From: Rutpela maculata
Lineage: Eukaryota; Arthropoda; Insecta; Coleoptera; Cerambycidae
Direction of reading: 5' to 3'
Assembly: GCA_936432065.2 (NCBI GenBank)
Contig: OW386286.2
Span: forward strand, 8,797,208 to 8,861,207
Length of the DNA: 64,000 bases
Shown here piece by piece: positions 52,000 through 63,840 of this stretch. The first letter of the stretch is position 1; each line of letters starts with the position of its first letter. The notes beneath the pieces are model-generated. The model searched no databases and was not told the DNA's origin. It saw only the letters and a list, made by a program, of their open reading frames with translations. The position numbers and the translations under genes are program-made.

Positions 52000-53239
52000 C
52001 TCAAATTAGGAAAAAAAACGCCGTTTTAAAGAAAGATTTTGAACAGCAGTTTCTTTGCATAGATAGTAAGTACTCAACTTTTAGAACAATTTTTTGATTA
52101 TGCGCAGAAAAAAAATTTTTGAGATATGTATTTTTACACACGTTTTTTTCGTGTTTCTTTTCATATAGACTTTCATATTTTGAAAAGTACACGTTTTTAA
52201 GGCTAAACGAACATAGGTAAACGTGTTCAGGGTACGATTTCTTACAAAAAAGCTTCTATACATTTTCCCGATTATCCCATTGGTTTTTCCGGAAAAGCGA
52301 CTTAAAGAATATATTGAATCTTCAATTTCTTAAGTATAACAATAATGAAGGACCACCTATTTGAGTTAACAGGAAAGCATGTGTGACCTACCTTGTAATC
52401 CCTTACTTTTTTACATGAAAGTATCCTGGATGCCAAAGGTTCTGTCGGCGGCAAATTGTCCACAGGTCGAGGAACTCTAGAGCTGTGTTCTCATTTAATT
52501 GGGCGGATATGTGTCCCACACCATAGATTTAGTTATAGGGAACTAAATCTGGATCGATTGACATAAACTTGCTGAACTAGCAGTACACACTGTTGACTAC
52601 ATGACCACACACAATGAGTTTTCAAGACGAACTGTCCTTAGATTCACCAAAATATCTCTAGGAGACACTGGTTTTTGGCGGCGAGGCATTCCATTGGTCG
52701 GTGCGACTGTCATGCTCAATAAAGTGGCGCATTTTCTTTTTAAATTTCTATTTCGCGAACACGAAACATATATTTGCCGTAATTTTTTTTTTTTTTTTTT
52801 CATTTTTAAGGCTAATGAACATTACTAAACTTGTTCAGAATGTGATTTCCTACAAAAAAGGTTCTGTATATTTGAGAGACATATACGTCAAAATGAAAAA
52901 AAAAAAAACACAAAAATGCAAATATATATATTCTTCAAGAAGCTTTTCCGGAAAAACCAATGGGATAATCGGAAAAATGTATAGATACTTTTTTGTAGGA
53001 AGTCGTATTTTGAACATGTTTACTTATGTTCATTTAGCTTTAAAAACGCGTACTTTTCGAGATATATAGGTCTAAATGAAAAAACACACGAAAAAACGTA
53101 TATAATATGTATATATCTCGAAAACCATTTCTTTTTTTTTCTGCCCATAAGCAAAACCTTGTTCTAAAAGTTGAATACTTACTTCCTATGCAGAGAAACT
53201 GCTGTTCAGAATTTTTCTCCGCTATTTTCCTAATTTGAG
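52000..53239. mobile_element. Non-autonomous element with ~300-bp TIRs and a third arm copy
   Basis: Left arm 52000-52295 (CTCAAATTAGGAAAA ... CCAATGGTTTTTCCGG-type inner end) and right arm 52933-53239 (CCGGAAAAACCAATGGGATA ... TTTTCCTAATTTGAG). A piece of the left arm (TTTTTAAGGCTAA.GAACAT, CTACAAAAAAG) is repeated directly at 52800-52880. The inside (52430-52720) is less AT-rich with no supported coding. Confidence 0.75.
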
Positions 53240-53771
53240 AAAGAATAATAAAATGTATTTTAACAATTAGTATTAGAACTTTTTTAAGCTTTTATTCGCT
53301 GAACCCGGGTTTTTAACTGTCCCTTCGCTGTATTTTTTGTCATTAGTAATGTTTGTAAAAAAAAAAAATCTGTCCGTATTTCCAACAAATAGTGAATTTT
53401 ATTCAAGTAAGATGACTGTCTACTATGCGGAGTAATGTAATAAGGATCCCTAATCATAGGTCCACTTTCTTTGAGAAAGGACCATATTATACCGGTATCA
53501 AAGCATACAGATCACTTCTAGTTTACATTAGAGACATCACTGATACAAAAAAGTTCAGTTTTGGTTACCAATTACTTGTTACATAAATGTTATTACTCGT
53601 TTGTGTTCTTTTGTAGATCTTAAGGCAATAAAAAAAAAATTGAATTTGAATTAATTCACTGCCTTTTTAAATAACTTTTTCAGTAAGAACTAGTGTAAAA
53701 ATCGATCATAAAAATTTTTATATGCATTTTGATATTTCGGAAAAATACTGAAATAAATTCCAGAGTGTACC
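53240..53771. other. No gene; retro-type tail
   Basis: GGCAATAAAAAAAAAATTGA ATTTGAATT at 53622-53650 resembles a non-LTR or SINE 3' tail. Nothing else is supported. Confidence 0.4.
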
Positions 53772-53775
53772 TTAA

Positions 53776-55153
53776 GGTAGTACTGTCGGTCTTAGAATTA
53801 ATGTTCAGAATTTAATAAAATTCGGCATATTAGTAGTATATGGTAAGATAACGATCCAATGAAATTTTTGAAGAGGTACAGAGAACCAGTAAAAAAATAT
53901 TGACATTTAAAATTTTATGCTTTTAACATTGAGAAATCACAGGTTTTATCATATTTTACAAAAGTACCGTTCAGATTTCAATTAAAAAGGAGAAAACAAG
54001 AGAAAATAATATACAAAACATTTTCGACTCTTAAAAGTACAGCTTCAGAGCATGTGATAGTAGTAATTAGCAAATAAATGCTAAAAGTCTACTTTTTATA
54101 TCGTAGTTTATTAGACGTGGCAACGTCGTAAAAGAAGTTACAATGTTCGCGAAATTTAAAAATGCATGGAATATGAGAATGTCAGTCTCATAAAAGTTCT
54201 TTATTAAAAATAACATGAACGATGTTTGATTAGCACAGCTATATTTATTAAATCTAATAAAATATAAATGACTAGTAATGTTAGAGATAATAATATTTCA
54301 TTTTGTTAGTAATTAATCTCATAATAACGATTTCTTGGTTTTTTTCTTTATTTTCTAAAAAATTAAAAATTCTCTGTAATATTTTTTGTGTTTGGTAATT
54401 TTGGTAACAACACCATTCTCAACTTTCCCTAAAATGTTTAATAAACCATTATATTTATTTTTTTATATACATCTTCAACCATTTCATCTTAAAAAAATCG
54501 TCTTTCCCAGAAATCTTTGTTTTGAAGGGTGGAGATAATGGAGCGTCTAGTTGATACATGATTTTAAGTGGACATCGTATATGAGATCAATTTCAATTAA
54601 TTACCGATTAATTACGGCAACAAAATGGCGTAATTTTACCGGAAAACGAAAAGTTTCCAATTCCGCCCAAATGCTGATGGTAGCAAAAGATTTGTAGTGG
54701 AAAATTCTCGTTTAACCTTATTTTTAATTTCGAGCTAGCTTTCATGGTTCAGGAGATATCTGCGAAAAATAGCAAATATTCGCAATAGAAAAATAGCAAA
54801 GAACAATAGCTCGCATTTTGGAACCGGAAAAATTGTAAAAACATGCGATCTTGACACGTTCATATTTTTGGAAAAACACCAGCGGGACGGGACGGCCGTA
54901 CGATGTCGCGACCTAAAGAGGAAGACTTCCAGTTAAACCTGATCGTAAATCGCAGGAAAATTCGGCTTGGCACGAACGAATCGAAAGTGGCACTTTTTGA
55001 CGTTTAGTGATTTCGAAGGTAGTTGAAGCGACGATTTTGATAAATCATTGTCAATTCTCTCTCACTCCAACGCGGCGTTGCCTAGTCTAAATACTGCGCA
55101 AGTCAAACGGGACAGTGTATACTTTTGACTGCTGCAGTATCGACAGTACTACC
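53776..55153. mobile_element. TTAA-flanked element with 13-18-bp TIRs
   Basis: TTAA at 53772-53775 and 55154-55157 flank GGTAGTACTGTCG ... CGACAGTACTACC. Length 1378 bp. TTAA points to piggyBac-type mobilisation. No transposase was seen. Inside, TTACGGCAACAAAATGGCG (54614-54632) resembles the GTAACAAAATGGCG motif of family Z. Confidence 0.7.
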
Positions 55154-55157
55154 TTAA

Positions 55158-56794
55158 CACTTACATTTAGTTTTATTTCCCTACCTTCAGTAGTTAGTGA
55201 ATCTATCAAGATGGCAGGAGAAATATCTATACCTAAGTTACTAGTAACTTCTTCAACATTATGGCACAGACGTTATAGGTTCCCATTGGGGGCAATTCCA
55301 CCATGGAAGTACGATTGGATCCTTTCAATCATATGATTGATGAGACTTATGATGATATCCTGACCTTGGGATCAGAGCTGCTTGCTATAGAATCAGGGCA
55401 AGATTATTCATAAGGCTAACTAGGCTATAGCCTAGGGGCGATAATGCGTAAAGGGACGCTTATTAAAAATTTGTTTTTCAGAAAAAAATGTTTTTTTCAT
55501 TTCTTTGTCTTGTGGTAATACATACTTATTGCACTTAACGTGGCCAGGGTTGTAATTCTTAATCCAGCTCTCGGTGGGTCATTAGTCCAGAAAATAGCTG
55601 TTGGTTGCAGTCTGGTATTTAAGGAAATGTATAGAGGAGTTCGACAAACTTACACTAGTAAATTGTTCGGGTGGTTTAAATTAAAGTCTCCAACCAATAT
55701 TGAAAGATGGTTAGTAGAAAAAAAACATATAGTCACATATATCTTTAAAATGTTCTGTAAACATTGCATCAGCAGCTGATGGAGAATGGTAAAGACAACG
55801 TATCACGTTTATTGATATATTGAGTCGTTTAGTTTAATTTTTAAAATACTACACCGATAATTTCCTTTCAATACAAATGATTTGAAAGTAGAATATTCAA
55901 CATTGTTTTTAATATATAGTTTGTCGCACTTTTAATGGCTCCCCCCATATTTCAGTTATTAGTAATCCAATTTCAACCAAATTTGGATCGGTATTATGTC
56001 CTTTTTGAATAAAACAACACTTATTTTAGACATTGGCATACATTTTTATTAAGAAAGTAATGCTGATCAATAACGTTATTAAACGCCTAATATATAAAAA
56101 TACCGCCGTATCTTCAAATAAAACAAGTATTTGTCATAATAAATTTTATTATAATACACTTAAGATTAACAAAGTCCTCTATTACAGAAGCTGATTTAAT
56201 AAAATGCACTAAGTAATACATTAATAAGAAAATAATAAAGAAGAGTACATGAAAATAGTGAAGTTGGACTGTACACAAATTGCAAAGATTTAAAAATAAA
56301 CCGCTCATCTTATTCAATATTCCATGAGCAAAAAAACAATGTGTACTATAAGTGCTACACAATATTGGTGCTAAATAGTTCTCCTTAAAGCTAAGCGAAT
56401 GTATCAGAATTTTCAATAATAATTTTCCATTAGTTACAGAAAATTATAGCAAAAAACTCCAACTGGAAATCGCCTTGCTTCAAATTTCTATATGGCAATA
56501 GAATGATAAATAAAAGTACTTAAAACATATAATACAATAATTGTTTTCAGTTACCAATCTCAAGTGGCTTTTATCTAACAATAATAAACCTATTTACTTC
56601 TATTTTTAAAATGGACCACTTTTTACAGTTTTTTATTGTCTCGCATCCTCAATAAATATGTGGTTTTTCAGTGCTAAAATTAAATTATTCATATAACTAC
56701 ATCAACAAAATCAATATCAAGGTTAATATTGGTTAACAGTAACTTCCAACAAAAGTTGCACAACGAATTCGATCACATCAAAAGTACTAACAAA
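55158..56794. other. No gene recognised
   Basis: Short frames at 55115-55336 and 55540-55779 carry no motif. GGCTAACTAGGCTATAGCC TAGGGGCG at 55405 resembles a hAT-type terminus without a partner. Confidence 0.4.
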
Positions 56795-56935
56795 GCGTGA
56801 TCGCAAAATAAGTCCGAAATTCGCCTCTTTTTGCATAGTATATTGCGAGCTAAGAGAAGGGATCTTTTCGTTTTGCACATTTCCTTCGTTCGCAATATAC
56901 TATGTAAAAAAGGGAAATTTTGCGGTCACTCTTTT
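56795..56935. repeat. Palindromic MITE-like repeat
   Basis: GTGATCGCAAAAT...TTTTTGCATAGTATATTGCG AG is mirrored by TTCGCAATATACTATGTAAAAA...AAATTTTGCGGTCAC. Arms about 50-55 bp with a ~40-bp centre. Confidence 0.75.
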
Positions 56936-57379
56936 CCATTCCACAGAACATGATTATTGTTATATTTGATGTTTGTTAACTAGCATCTAACAGAAATATT
57001 ACATTTTAAATATTATATCTGATATGTTTATTAGTAGGACAATCGGCAGGTCACCTAAATAACTCGAATACAGGAATAATCCCAAACAAGCTGGAATTAA
57101 TTTTAACCTATTCAATTAGAGATCTCAGGACATATTTACTGATTTTACGCCCTCTGAGAGACCGGGCTTTTACTGACATCTTAAAGAAATGTTCAAAAAA
57201 ATTAAATTTTTTGATTTATTTGCAAATATCTCAGTTAGTGCTAACTTAACACAAAAACGTGTGGTTATCAGAGATAAAGACGGGTAAATTCTTTACAGAA
57301 AATGTTCTATTAATTTTTGTTGCACGTCTAATTGTTTCGAAGTGATATGCTAGATGCATATCATGTTCCAGTGTTCCAA
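56936..57379. other. No gene recognised
   Basis: AT-rich with no supported feature. Confidence 0.45.
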
Positions 57380-57594
57380 AGCTTGCAATGCAGGTTGTAG
57401 TTGTCACAAAGCAGGTTTAGAATGTTCAATAATTTGTGAATTCTGCCAGACAAAATCTTATTCGAATACTGTGGCCGTATTGAATTAGAAGAAGATGATG
57501 AGAACAGAATAGACAATGATACAGAAAATGCTTGAAGTATTTCGACCGTTCTCAATTATCTTCAGAAAATGAGACAGATTATGTAAAAGATCTT
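57380..57594 (+). pseudogene. DTD-family protein, cysteine-rich tail remnant
   Basis: Plus frame reads CSKACNAGCSCHKAGLECSI ICEFCQTKS, i.e. C..C..GC.C.KAGL.CS..C..C, the zinc-type C-terminal cluster of the family seen at 48827-49201. It is followed by acidic sequence in other frames. The last ~150 bp (57437-57590) are repeated at 58554-58690, on the far side of a non-LTR fragment. Confidence 0.55.
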
Positions 57595-58553
57595 CTGTTA
57601 CCTACTAATTTATGTGTATTTTAAGATTATCTCGCCCATAAAATAGGGAAATCCCAGAGAGACTCTGTATATAATGACCTATTAAAAGAATTTGATAGAG
57701 TTAACAATAACTTATTAATAATGAAATTACACACATTTATACCAACATCTGGGGTACCACAGGGTTTGTTATTGAGCCCCTTGCTCTTTGTAATTTATGT
57801 TAATGATATCTCCACTTATAGTAAGTACTCAAGATTTTTATTATAAGCAGATAACTTAAAATTGTTTCCCCAAGTTAACACCATAAAAGACACTGAGAGT
57901 GACAAAGTGACCTTGAAGCCATTTATACATTTTGTAAAGACAATGACCTAGCCTTGAATGAATCAAAATGCAAGATTATATTATTATTATTATATCCTTT
58001 ACGAAAAAGAAAGATTCTATTGTAGTGGGTGATATTCAAACTGAGAGACTAAATGAAATTAAAGATCTTGGCGTCTTGTTCACCAATAATTTTTCATTTA
58101 ACAATCATATAATAGCTCTGACCTCTGAATGCTATAGGAAATTATGATTTACTCTTAGATCGAGTAAAGATTTTAGTTATAGTACAGTCTAAACTTAAAT
58201 ATTGATGCATTATATGGTCTCCAAGAACATCATTACACTGACATGCTGAAAGAATAAAAAAAATGTTTTTAAGATCTATGCATTTTAAGAAACACAGAAT
58301 GTGGCTTTTCTTAACATATTATTAAAGTCAGCTAGCAGAATTTAATGTAAATTCTCTTACTAAAAGTCGTAAAAACATATTTATATTTGATATTTTATAA
58401 AACCAAATAAATGCATCTGAAATTCTAGGCGCCTTAAGCTTTCATATATCAGACGACAGATGAAGGAGGAGAGGTTGAATGTTTAACAACTCTGCAAATA
58501 CAAATTCACCTGAGAATATCTTTTATATGCAGTATAAGTGATTAAATAAGTTA
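57595..58553 (+). pseudogene. Non-LTR reverse transcriptase fragment (decayed)
   Basis: Plus strand: FDRVNNNLLIMKLHTF, TSGVPQGLLLSPLLFVIYVN, DISTYSKYSRFLL, stop, ADNLKLF, then in shifted frames LNEIKDLGVLFTNNFSFNNH and SKLKY.CIIWSP. These are the RT B and C motifs plus thumb region. The catalytic YADD is now *ADN. Several stops; dead. A different lineage from 34529-36253. Confidence 0.75.
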
Positions 58554-58700
58554 GTGAATTCTGTCAGGGAAAATCTTATTCGAATAAAGAAAACAGAATA
58601 GATAATGATACAGAAAATGCTTTGAAGTATTTCGACAGTTCTCAGTTATCTTTGGAAAATGAGACAAATTATGTAAGTCAAATGAATGAAAAGACAAAAG
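58554..58700 (+). repeat. Second copy of the cysteine-tail flank
   Basis: GTGAATTCTG.CAG...AAATCTTATTCGAATA, AACAGAATAGA.AATGATACA and TCAGTTATCTTTGGAAAATG repeat 57437-57590 in direct orientation with ~10% change and an indel. In this copy one frame stays open: EFCQGKSYSNKENRIDNDTE NALKYFDSSQL to a stop at about 58705. The pair flanks the RT fragment and could be an old long target duplication or a segmental duplication. Confidence 0.65.
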
Positions 58701-59182
58701 TATAAAAAAAAAAAAAAAAAAAGGTGCCGAGTAGTCTATCTCACGATAGTGTGGAAACGAGTACACTAAACAAGATGCTTTCTCGACTAGACTTGACAAA
58801 AATCGTGTATAGCAACAAGAAACCTTAAACAATGAAGTAATTTTCAGCTGGTAGCTGAAATTGGGTGAGTTAAGGCCTATGGAACGAGTAGTATGTTTGA
58901 CTTTATGTAAATATTTAGTGGTACATATTTTTTCCTTAATAGACAGCACTGAAATAAAGATGCATACAATATTTTTTGTAGAGAATTTACCCCTTTATCT
59001 TTGACAAGTACATGTTTTTCTGTTAAGTTGGCACTACCCCAAAATATTTTTAAAAAATGTTATTCTTTCAGACATTTTTTCAAGATGGCTGCAAAAATCT
59101 CAATGTCTCGGGGAAGGGAGAACTATTATGTGATTTCTGAGGCCAAATTATATACGATGTGACCGACCCAATTATATACGAC
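58701..59182. other. No gene recognised
   Basis: Poly(A)-rich tract at 58704-58722. A 24-bp direct duplication with CCGACCCAATTATATACGA lies near 59140-59190, at the left edge of the next element. Confidence 0.45.
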
Positions 59183-59914
59183 GTGACCGACCCATTTAAC
59201 ATGGAAACACCTTTATAACCTTTTTATTTTTTGTCCGACTTACCAAATTTTACCAAAATATAGAACAAATTAGAATCTACTTATGGTAAAAAAAATTGCC
59301 TCTTAAAATGCAAAATCACCTGCGGTACCAAAATAAATGGAAAAAATAAAGAAATATTAGGCATTTTTTTATCGGAAAACTTTATTAATGAAAGTTGTTC
59401 AGAATTGTTAAAAAATCTATACCCCAAAATTTCAGCAATATTAAAAAATATTGAAGTTTGTTTTTGAAGTCCAAAATTTCGACAAAATTTAAAAAAAAAA
59501 TACAAATCACTTGACAACTACCTGACAGCTGCTTGCATTTAATTTTAAACAAAATTGTCATAGCAGAATTTTCTAAAGAAAAAAAAAACAATTAAAATGA
59601 TATTTTCGGACTCGGACATTGTCAAAATTTCAATATTTTTTAATATTGCTAAAATTTTGGAGAAGTTTTTCAACAATTCTGAACAACTTTCATTAACAAA
59701 GTTTTTCGATAAAAAAAATGCCTAATATGATTTCTTTATTTTTTCCATTTATTTTGGTACCGCAGGTGGCTTTGCCTCTTATACATATAAGAGGCGAATA
59801 TTTTTTTTTGCCATAAGTAGATACTAGGTTGTTCTACCCTTTGGTAAAATTTGGTTCAAGTCGGACAAAAAATAAAAAAGTTATAAAGGTGTTTCCATTT
59901 TAAATGGGTCACAC
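59183..59914. mobile_element. Non-autonomous element with ~275-bp TIRs
   Basis: Left GTGACCGACCCATTTAACAT GGAAACACCTTTATAA mirrors right TTATAAAGGTGTTTCCATTT TAAATGGGTCACAC. Arms extend to about 59457 and from 59625. The centre is ~170 bp. CAGTGTGACCCATTT-type ends with adjacent TA are compatible with Tc1/mariner MITEs (inference). Confidence 0.75.
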
Positions 59915-60789
59915 TGTAGATTAAAATGTATTGCAGCTTGTTCAGAATTATCAACTCACACAACGTCTTTGCCAATTGGCCTATAACTCTACTTTCTGTA
60001 TTCCAAAAAACCAGACCTGAACTAACAAAGAGATTAAGTTATCCCAGGCGCAGTTTTTTTATTTTATCACTAATATTTCTTTAGTATTCATTATATCCAT
60101 TCTAATAATAAACAATTATTGATAAATTTTAAAAAAACGTCCAAGTTATAGAAAAGAAAAATTATTTTAAGAACGAAGAAATATGTAAATTATTAATTGA
60201 AACATCTCTTTATCTAAGCTATATGAAATAAAATCAATATATTACACTTCATTTAATTTATAAATTAGCACATTAATTTATTACTTGTGATATTTAAGTT
60301 TTAAGAAAATTGCTTTCTAATTCTGTTGATATGTTTAAATAATATACTTTTCGCTAAATATGTGTTTCCACAAACAAAATGAATTCATGATACATGCATC
60401 TACTGATGTTTTTAGGAATATTTGTGTGAAATGGGAGAATCTCTCTTGAATGAATATTAAATGTTAAAAAAAAAATCCATACAAAAATATGTTTTCAAAT
60501 TTTCAAAAAAAAAAAAAAAAATACAAAATTTTATAAGATAACAACAAACTACAGATATATTGCCAGTTATAAATTTCATTTCATATATTAAAAAAGTTCT
60601 GATATGATGTAATATAGTTTAATATCACACGAAACCTAAACTTACCAAGTAAGTAATTTTTCATTCTCATAAAGTCATCGTCATCTAGTTTCAACACGTT
60701 AACTGCCAGATCATTCTTTAAATTTTGTTGATAAAATGAGAACGGTTCTAATATGAATACCCTCAAATATAGGTCATTTTCAAACCCGA
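59915..60789. other. No gene recognised
   Basis: AT-rich, with a poly(A) tract at 60503-60521. No supported feature. Confidence 0.45.
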
Positions 60790-61880
60790 AACAGATCAAA
60801 ACATCAGTCATACTCGCAAGCCTTTGACAGTATAGATCCGCAATGTTTATTAGCAAAACTTCAACACTATGGCATGATTGGTAACACACTGCAGTGGTGC
60901 AAGAATTACTTACAGGGCCACTCCCAGTATAGATCTGGTGTACCTTAGGGATCTATCCTGGGCTTTACCTTAGGGATCTATCCTATCTATCCTAAGTATT
61001 TTTTATCGCTCTCATTGCTGATTTACAGTTTATTGCAAATTCCTGTCAAATTCACATATATGCTGATGATATTCAGTTATAACCTTCTTTTTAATCCAAA
61101 AGACGCTCCTGAAGCAGCCTGAAAGATTAATAATGATCTTTCCTTAATTAACAACTGGGCCAAGCAGAACTCATTGCTATTCAATCCTAGAAAGAGAGAA
61201 TGCACTTTTGGCACTAGTAGTAGCTTGCAGGCAACGGCCAACTTTGAACTATCAATAGATGGTGAAACAATTCCTCGTGTCACTACTATACAGAACCTGG
61301 GACTTGTGAGTAATAATTTGAAATTTACAGACCACGTCAGTTATGCCTGTAACTTAAAAAAGCTTTCTCCCTATAGAAACCTACTACATCCAAAAACTAA
61401 AATAATGTTAACAAAGGCATTAGTCCTGTCCCACTTTAAATATGCTGACGTAGTATACGGGCCGTGTCTTAGGAAGATAAATATCGTCTTCAAAAAATGC
61501 AAAATCATACTTTTAGATTCATAACACACAGTCATATTTGTTAACAATATTATACTTTATAAATCTCCTAAATATCTATTTGCTAAAAAAGAAAGAAAGA
61601 AGTGATGTTCACGCAAGGGAATTAAGACAAACTGACACATCTCTCTCAGTTCCTCTCTCTTACTGCTATAATAACCTACCAGTTGAACTTCGCAGTATTA
61701 ATCCCGCTAAATCGAAACCTATTCTGAAGTCCCTATTCCGAAATCACCAATTGTTTTAATGATGTTAATTTTGTCCTATTATCTTCTTTGTTTTAGGGTT
61801 AGTTTAATATCAGTCTCTGTATCCAACCCTTTTGTGCAAATGCATTTGACATTTTGGACAATAAATTATTATTATTATTA
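60790..61880 (+). pseudogene. Non-LTR retrotransposon RT fragment with 3' tail (decayed)
   Basis: Plus strand: AFDSIDPQCLLAKLQHYGMI, LQWCKNYLQ, SGVP, stop, GSILG, then YMLMI (degraded YADD region), INNWAKQNSLLFNPRKRECT, IQNLGLVSNNLKFTDHVSYA and LSHFKYADVVYGPCLRKINI. After a frame change SDVHARELRQTDTSLSVPLS and YCYNNLPVELRSIN follow. Order and motifs are those of a Jockey/CR1-like ORF2 C-terminal half. CTATCC-type repeats at 60947-60985 disrupt the RT B motif. The tail ends GACAATAAATTATTATTATT at about 61880. Confidence 0.8.
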
Positions 61881-62845
61881 TAGAAATGATGAGGTATACT
61901 TCGGCGCTAAAAGCAAAATACATAGCTATGGTGCAAATAATTTAAAAAATTTCTTGTTGTCTTGACATAATTCAGGATAGTGTATCTTGGAGCCATTAAG
62001 GGACGTATTAAAAAATCTTCAAATGGACTGTATAAAAGAGCTCTATCTAATAGATCATGGCGATGATATGGCCACTTCCAATCATAGAACGAGGTGGCAG
62101 CCAACATGTTAAGGAACTTAAGTTACTACAAATTCTTGGTGTATATTATGTACAATAAATATGACGCTTATTTACTACACACTACATGTTAACAACTGAT
62201 ATGAACAGTAAATGGTATTACAATAATCATTTGTCGAGATATATCTTTGTGCATACATTATTGTGAAAATAGAGAAAAACATTGACGATTTTTCATAACT
62301 AGTCCAGTAAAATTATAGTTTGACTTCGAAAAAATTCTGACCAAGCTGGATTTTTGTGAGTACCTTAATTTTGAGGTTCTAATGGAATCCTGAAACGTAC
62401 CCTTCATTTGAATCATGGCTTTTTTTAGGGGTTAAAAGTGGGTAGTTTTAGATTTTTGTCATTATCTCGAAAACTATCAATTTTTTAAGAAAAATAGTTA
62501 CTGTAAAAATTGTAGCTCATAAAATTCCTATATTTTTTTCTCGAAGCAACCGTTTCGTCGATATAGGGTAAATTATGTTTGAAGCAAAGGTGTGTACACC
62601 ACTATATGTGACTAAGATACTAAAAATTATATTATAAATATCTTATTGTCGAAATAGTTATTTTTGAAACAAGTAGCTAAAATCATGTTTTTTGGGACGA
62701 ATCGTAGCTGTTCCAGAGTATAAAATGCATAATCCACAAATTATATTTGAAAAAGCGAAGGAAATTGTGCCGTTATTCTTTGCATTCAATATTAATAACA
62801 TACGTAAATTATTATTGTGACTATTTTCGTCTTTTCCTATTACAG
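61881..62845. other. No gene recognised
   Basis: AT-rich, no supported feature. Confidence 0.45.
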
Positions 62846-62989
62846 TCGCAAGAAGTAAAACCATCTACTCTCTGGTCAAAATATTCAATGATAAAAGCTG
62901 TTTTATCTGCCAAAGAAAATACAGAAATAAACAAATTCGTCCGAGTCACAGCTCTGTGTCTCTTGCGGCAGATACTGACGTTGATTTAA
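62846..62989 (+). pseudogene. Crypton recombinase, core-binding exon remnant
   Basis: After a polypyrimidine acceptor (CTTTTCCTATTACAG, 62831-62845) the frame reads SQEVKPSTLWSKYSMIKAVL SAKENTEINKF. PSTLWSKYSM..A.L.......I.KF is the Crypton core-binding block also seen, in part, at 1195-1270 (KYSMLRSTL). The reading then departs from the family and stops at 62989. Confidence 0.6.
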
Positions 62990-63047
62990 TTTCGTTTTTT
63001 TACAATATTATTGTGTTATTGTCTAAACGTTGGTTGTGGCATTTTCT

Positions 63048-63716
63048 TAATTTTTCTCTATTCTTATTGGGATGCTCTGCCACATGTATTCTTCTAAACA
63101 ATGTCTGAAATCTACAAAATAATACAATTAACCAGTATTTTACTGGAAAATAACCTTTACGTCTGTGACTTTTACGTAAAGGATCAGCTAGAAGGTGGTT
63201 TTTGACAAATAATGAATAAGAACAAAAATATAAAAATGACGTATTTTGCTGACGTTTCGGAAAACGAATCTGTTTCCTTTCTCGAAGCGTATTATAATGT
63301 TTGCTGCCGATGTTAAAAGAAGAACTTAACAAACTCAACATTGTTTAAAATAAAACTATCAATTAGATATATCAACAGTTCTGTGTAAGCAGTAAGTATC
63401 TATGAATACTGAATATAACAAACACATTCTTTAAGCTGTGTATTTAATATACACAGCCCACAAATATTATAATACGCTTTGAGAAAGGAAACAGATTCGT
63501 TTTCCGAAACGTCAGCAAAATACGTCATTTTCATATTTTTGTTCTTATTCATTATTTGTCAAAAACCACCCTCTAACTGATCCTTTAACGTAAAAGTCAC
63601 AGGCGAAGAGGTTATTTTCCAGTAAAATACTGGTTAATTGTATTATTTTGTAGATTTCAGACATTGTTTAGAAGAATACATGTGGCAGAGCACCCAATAA
63701 GAATAGGGAAAAATTA
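63048..63716. repeat. Palindromic element, ~255-bp arms
   Basis: Left arm 63048-63302 and right arm 63462-63716 mirror almost base for base, including GACGTTTCGGAAAACGAATC / GATTCGTTTTCCGAAACGTC and CCAGTATTTTACTGG / CCAGTAAAATACTGG. The ~160-bp centre has its own small palindrome GCTGTGTATTTAATATACAC AGC (63435-63457). It lies between two Crypton exon remnants. Confidence 0.85.
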
Positions 63717-63743
63717 TTGTGTTTTTATTCTAAATAATTGCAG

Positions 63744-63840
63744 GTCTTCTTCAGTGGCAGAGTCATATATAGAAGAATCAATTGAGAAGAAGAAAAAGTG
63801 TGCATATGTTAATGGAGGAGAAAAAAAGCAAAATGATTAG
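63744..63840 (+). pseudogene. Crypton recombinase, C-terminal exon with the catalytic Tyr
   Basis: After TAATTGCAG (63735-63743) the frame gives SSSVAESYIEESIEKKKKCA and a short tail to TAG at 63838-63840. It aligns with NVVAEGYLDD of copy 1 and STVAEGYLEDS of copy 2, with the nucleophile Tyr kept. A split codon (AG|G, Arg) at the acceptor would give the family's W-R-S-S-S. The Arg/His-x-x-Arg part is not found between here and 62989. Confidence 0.6.
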
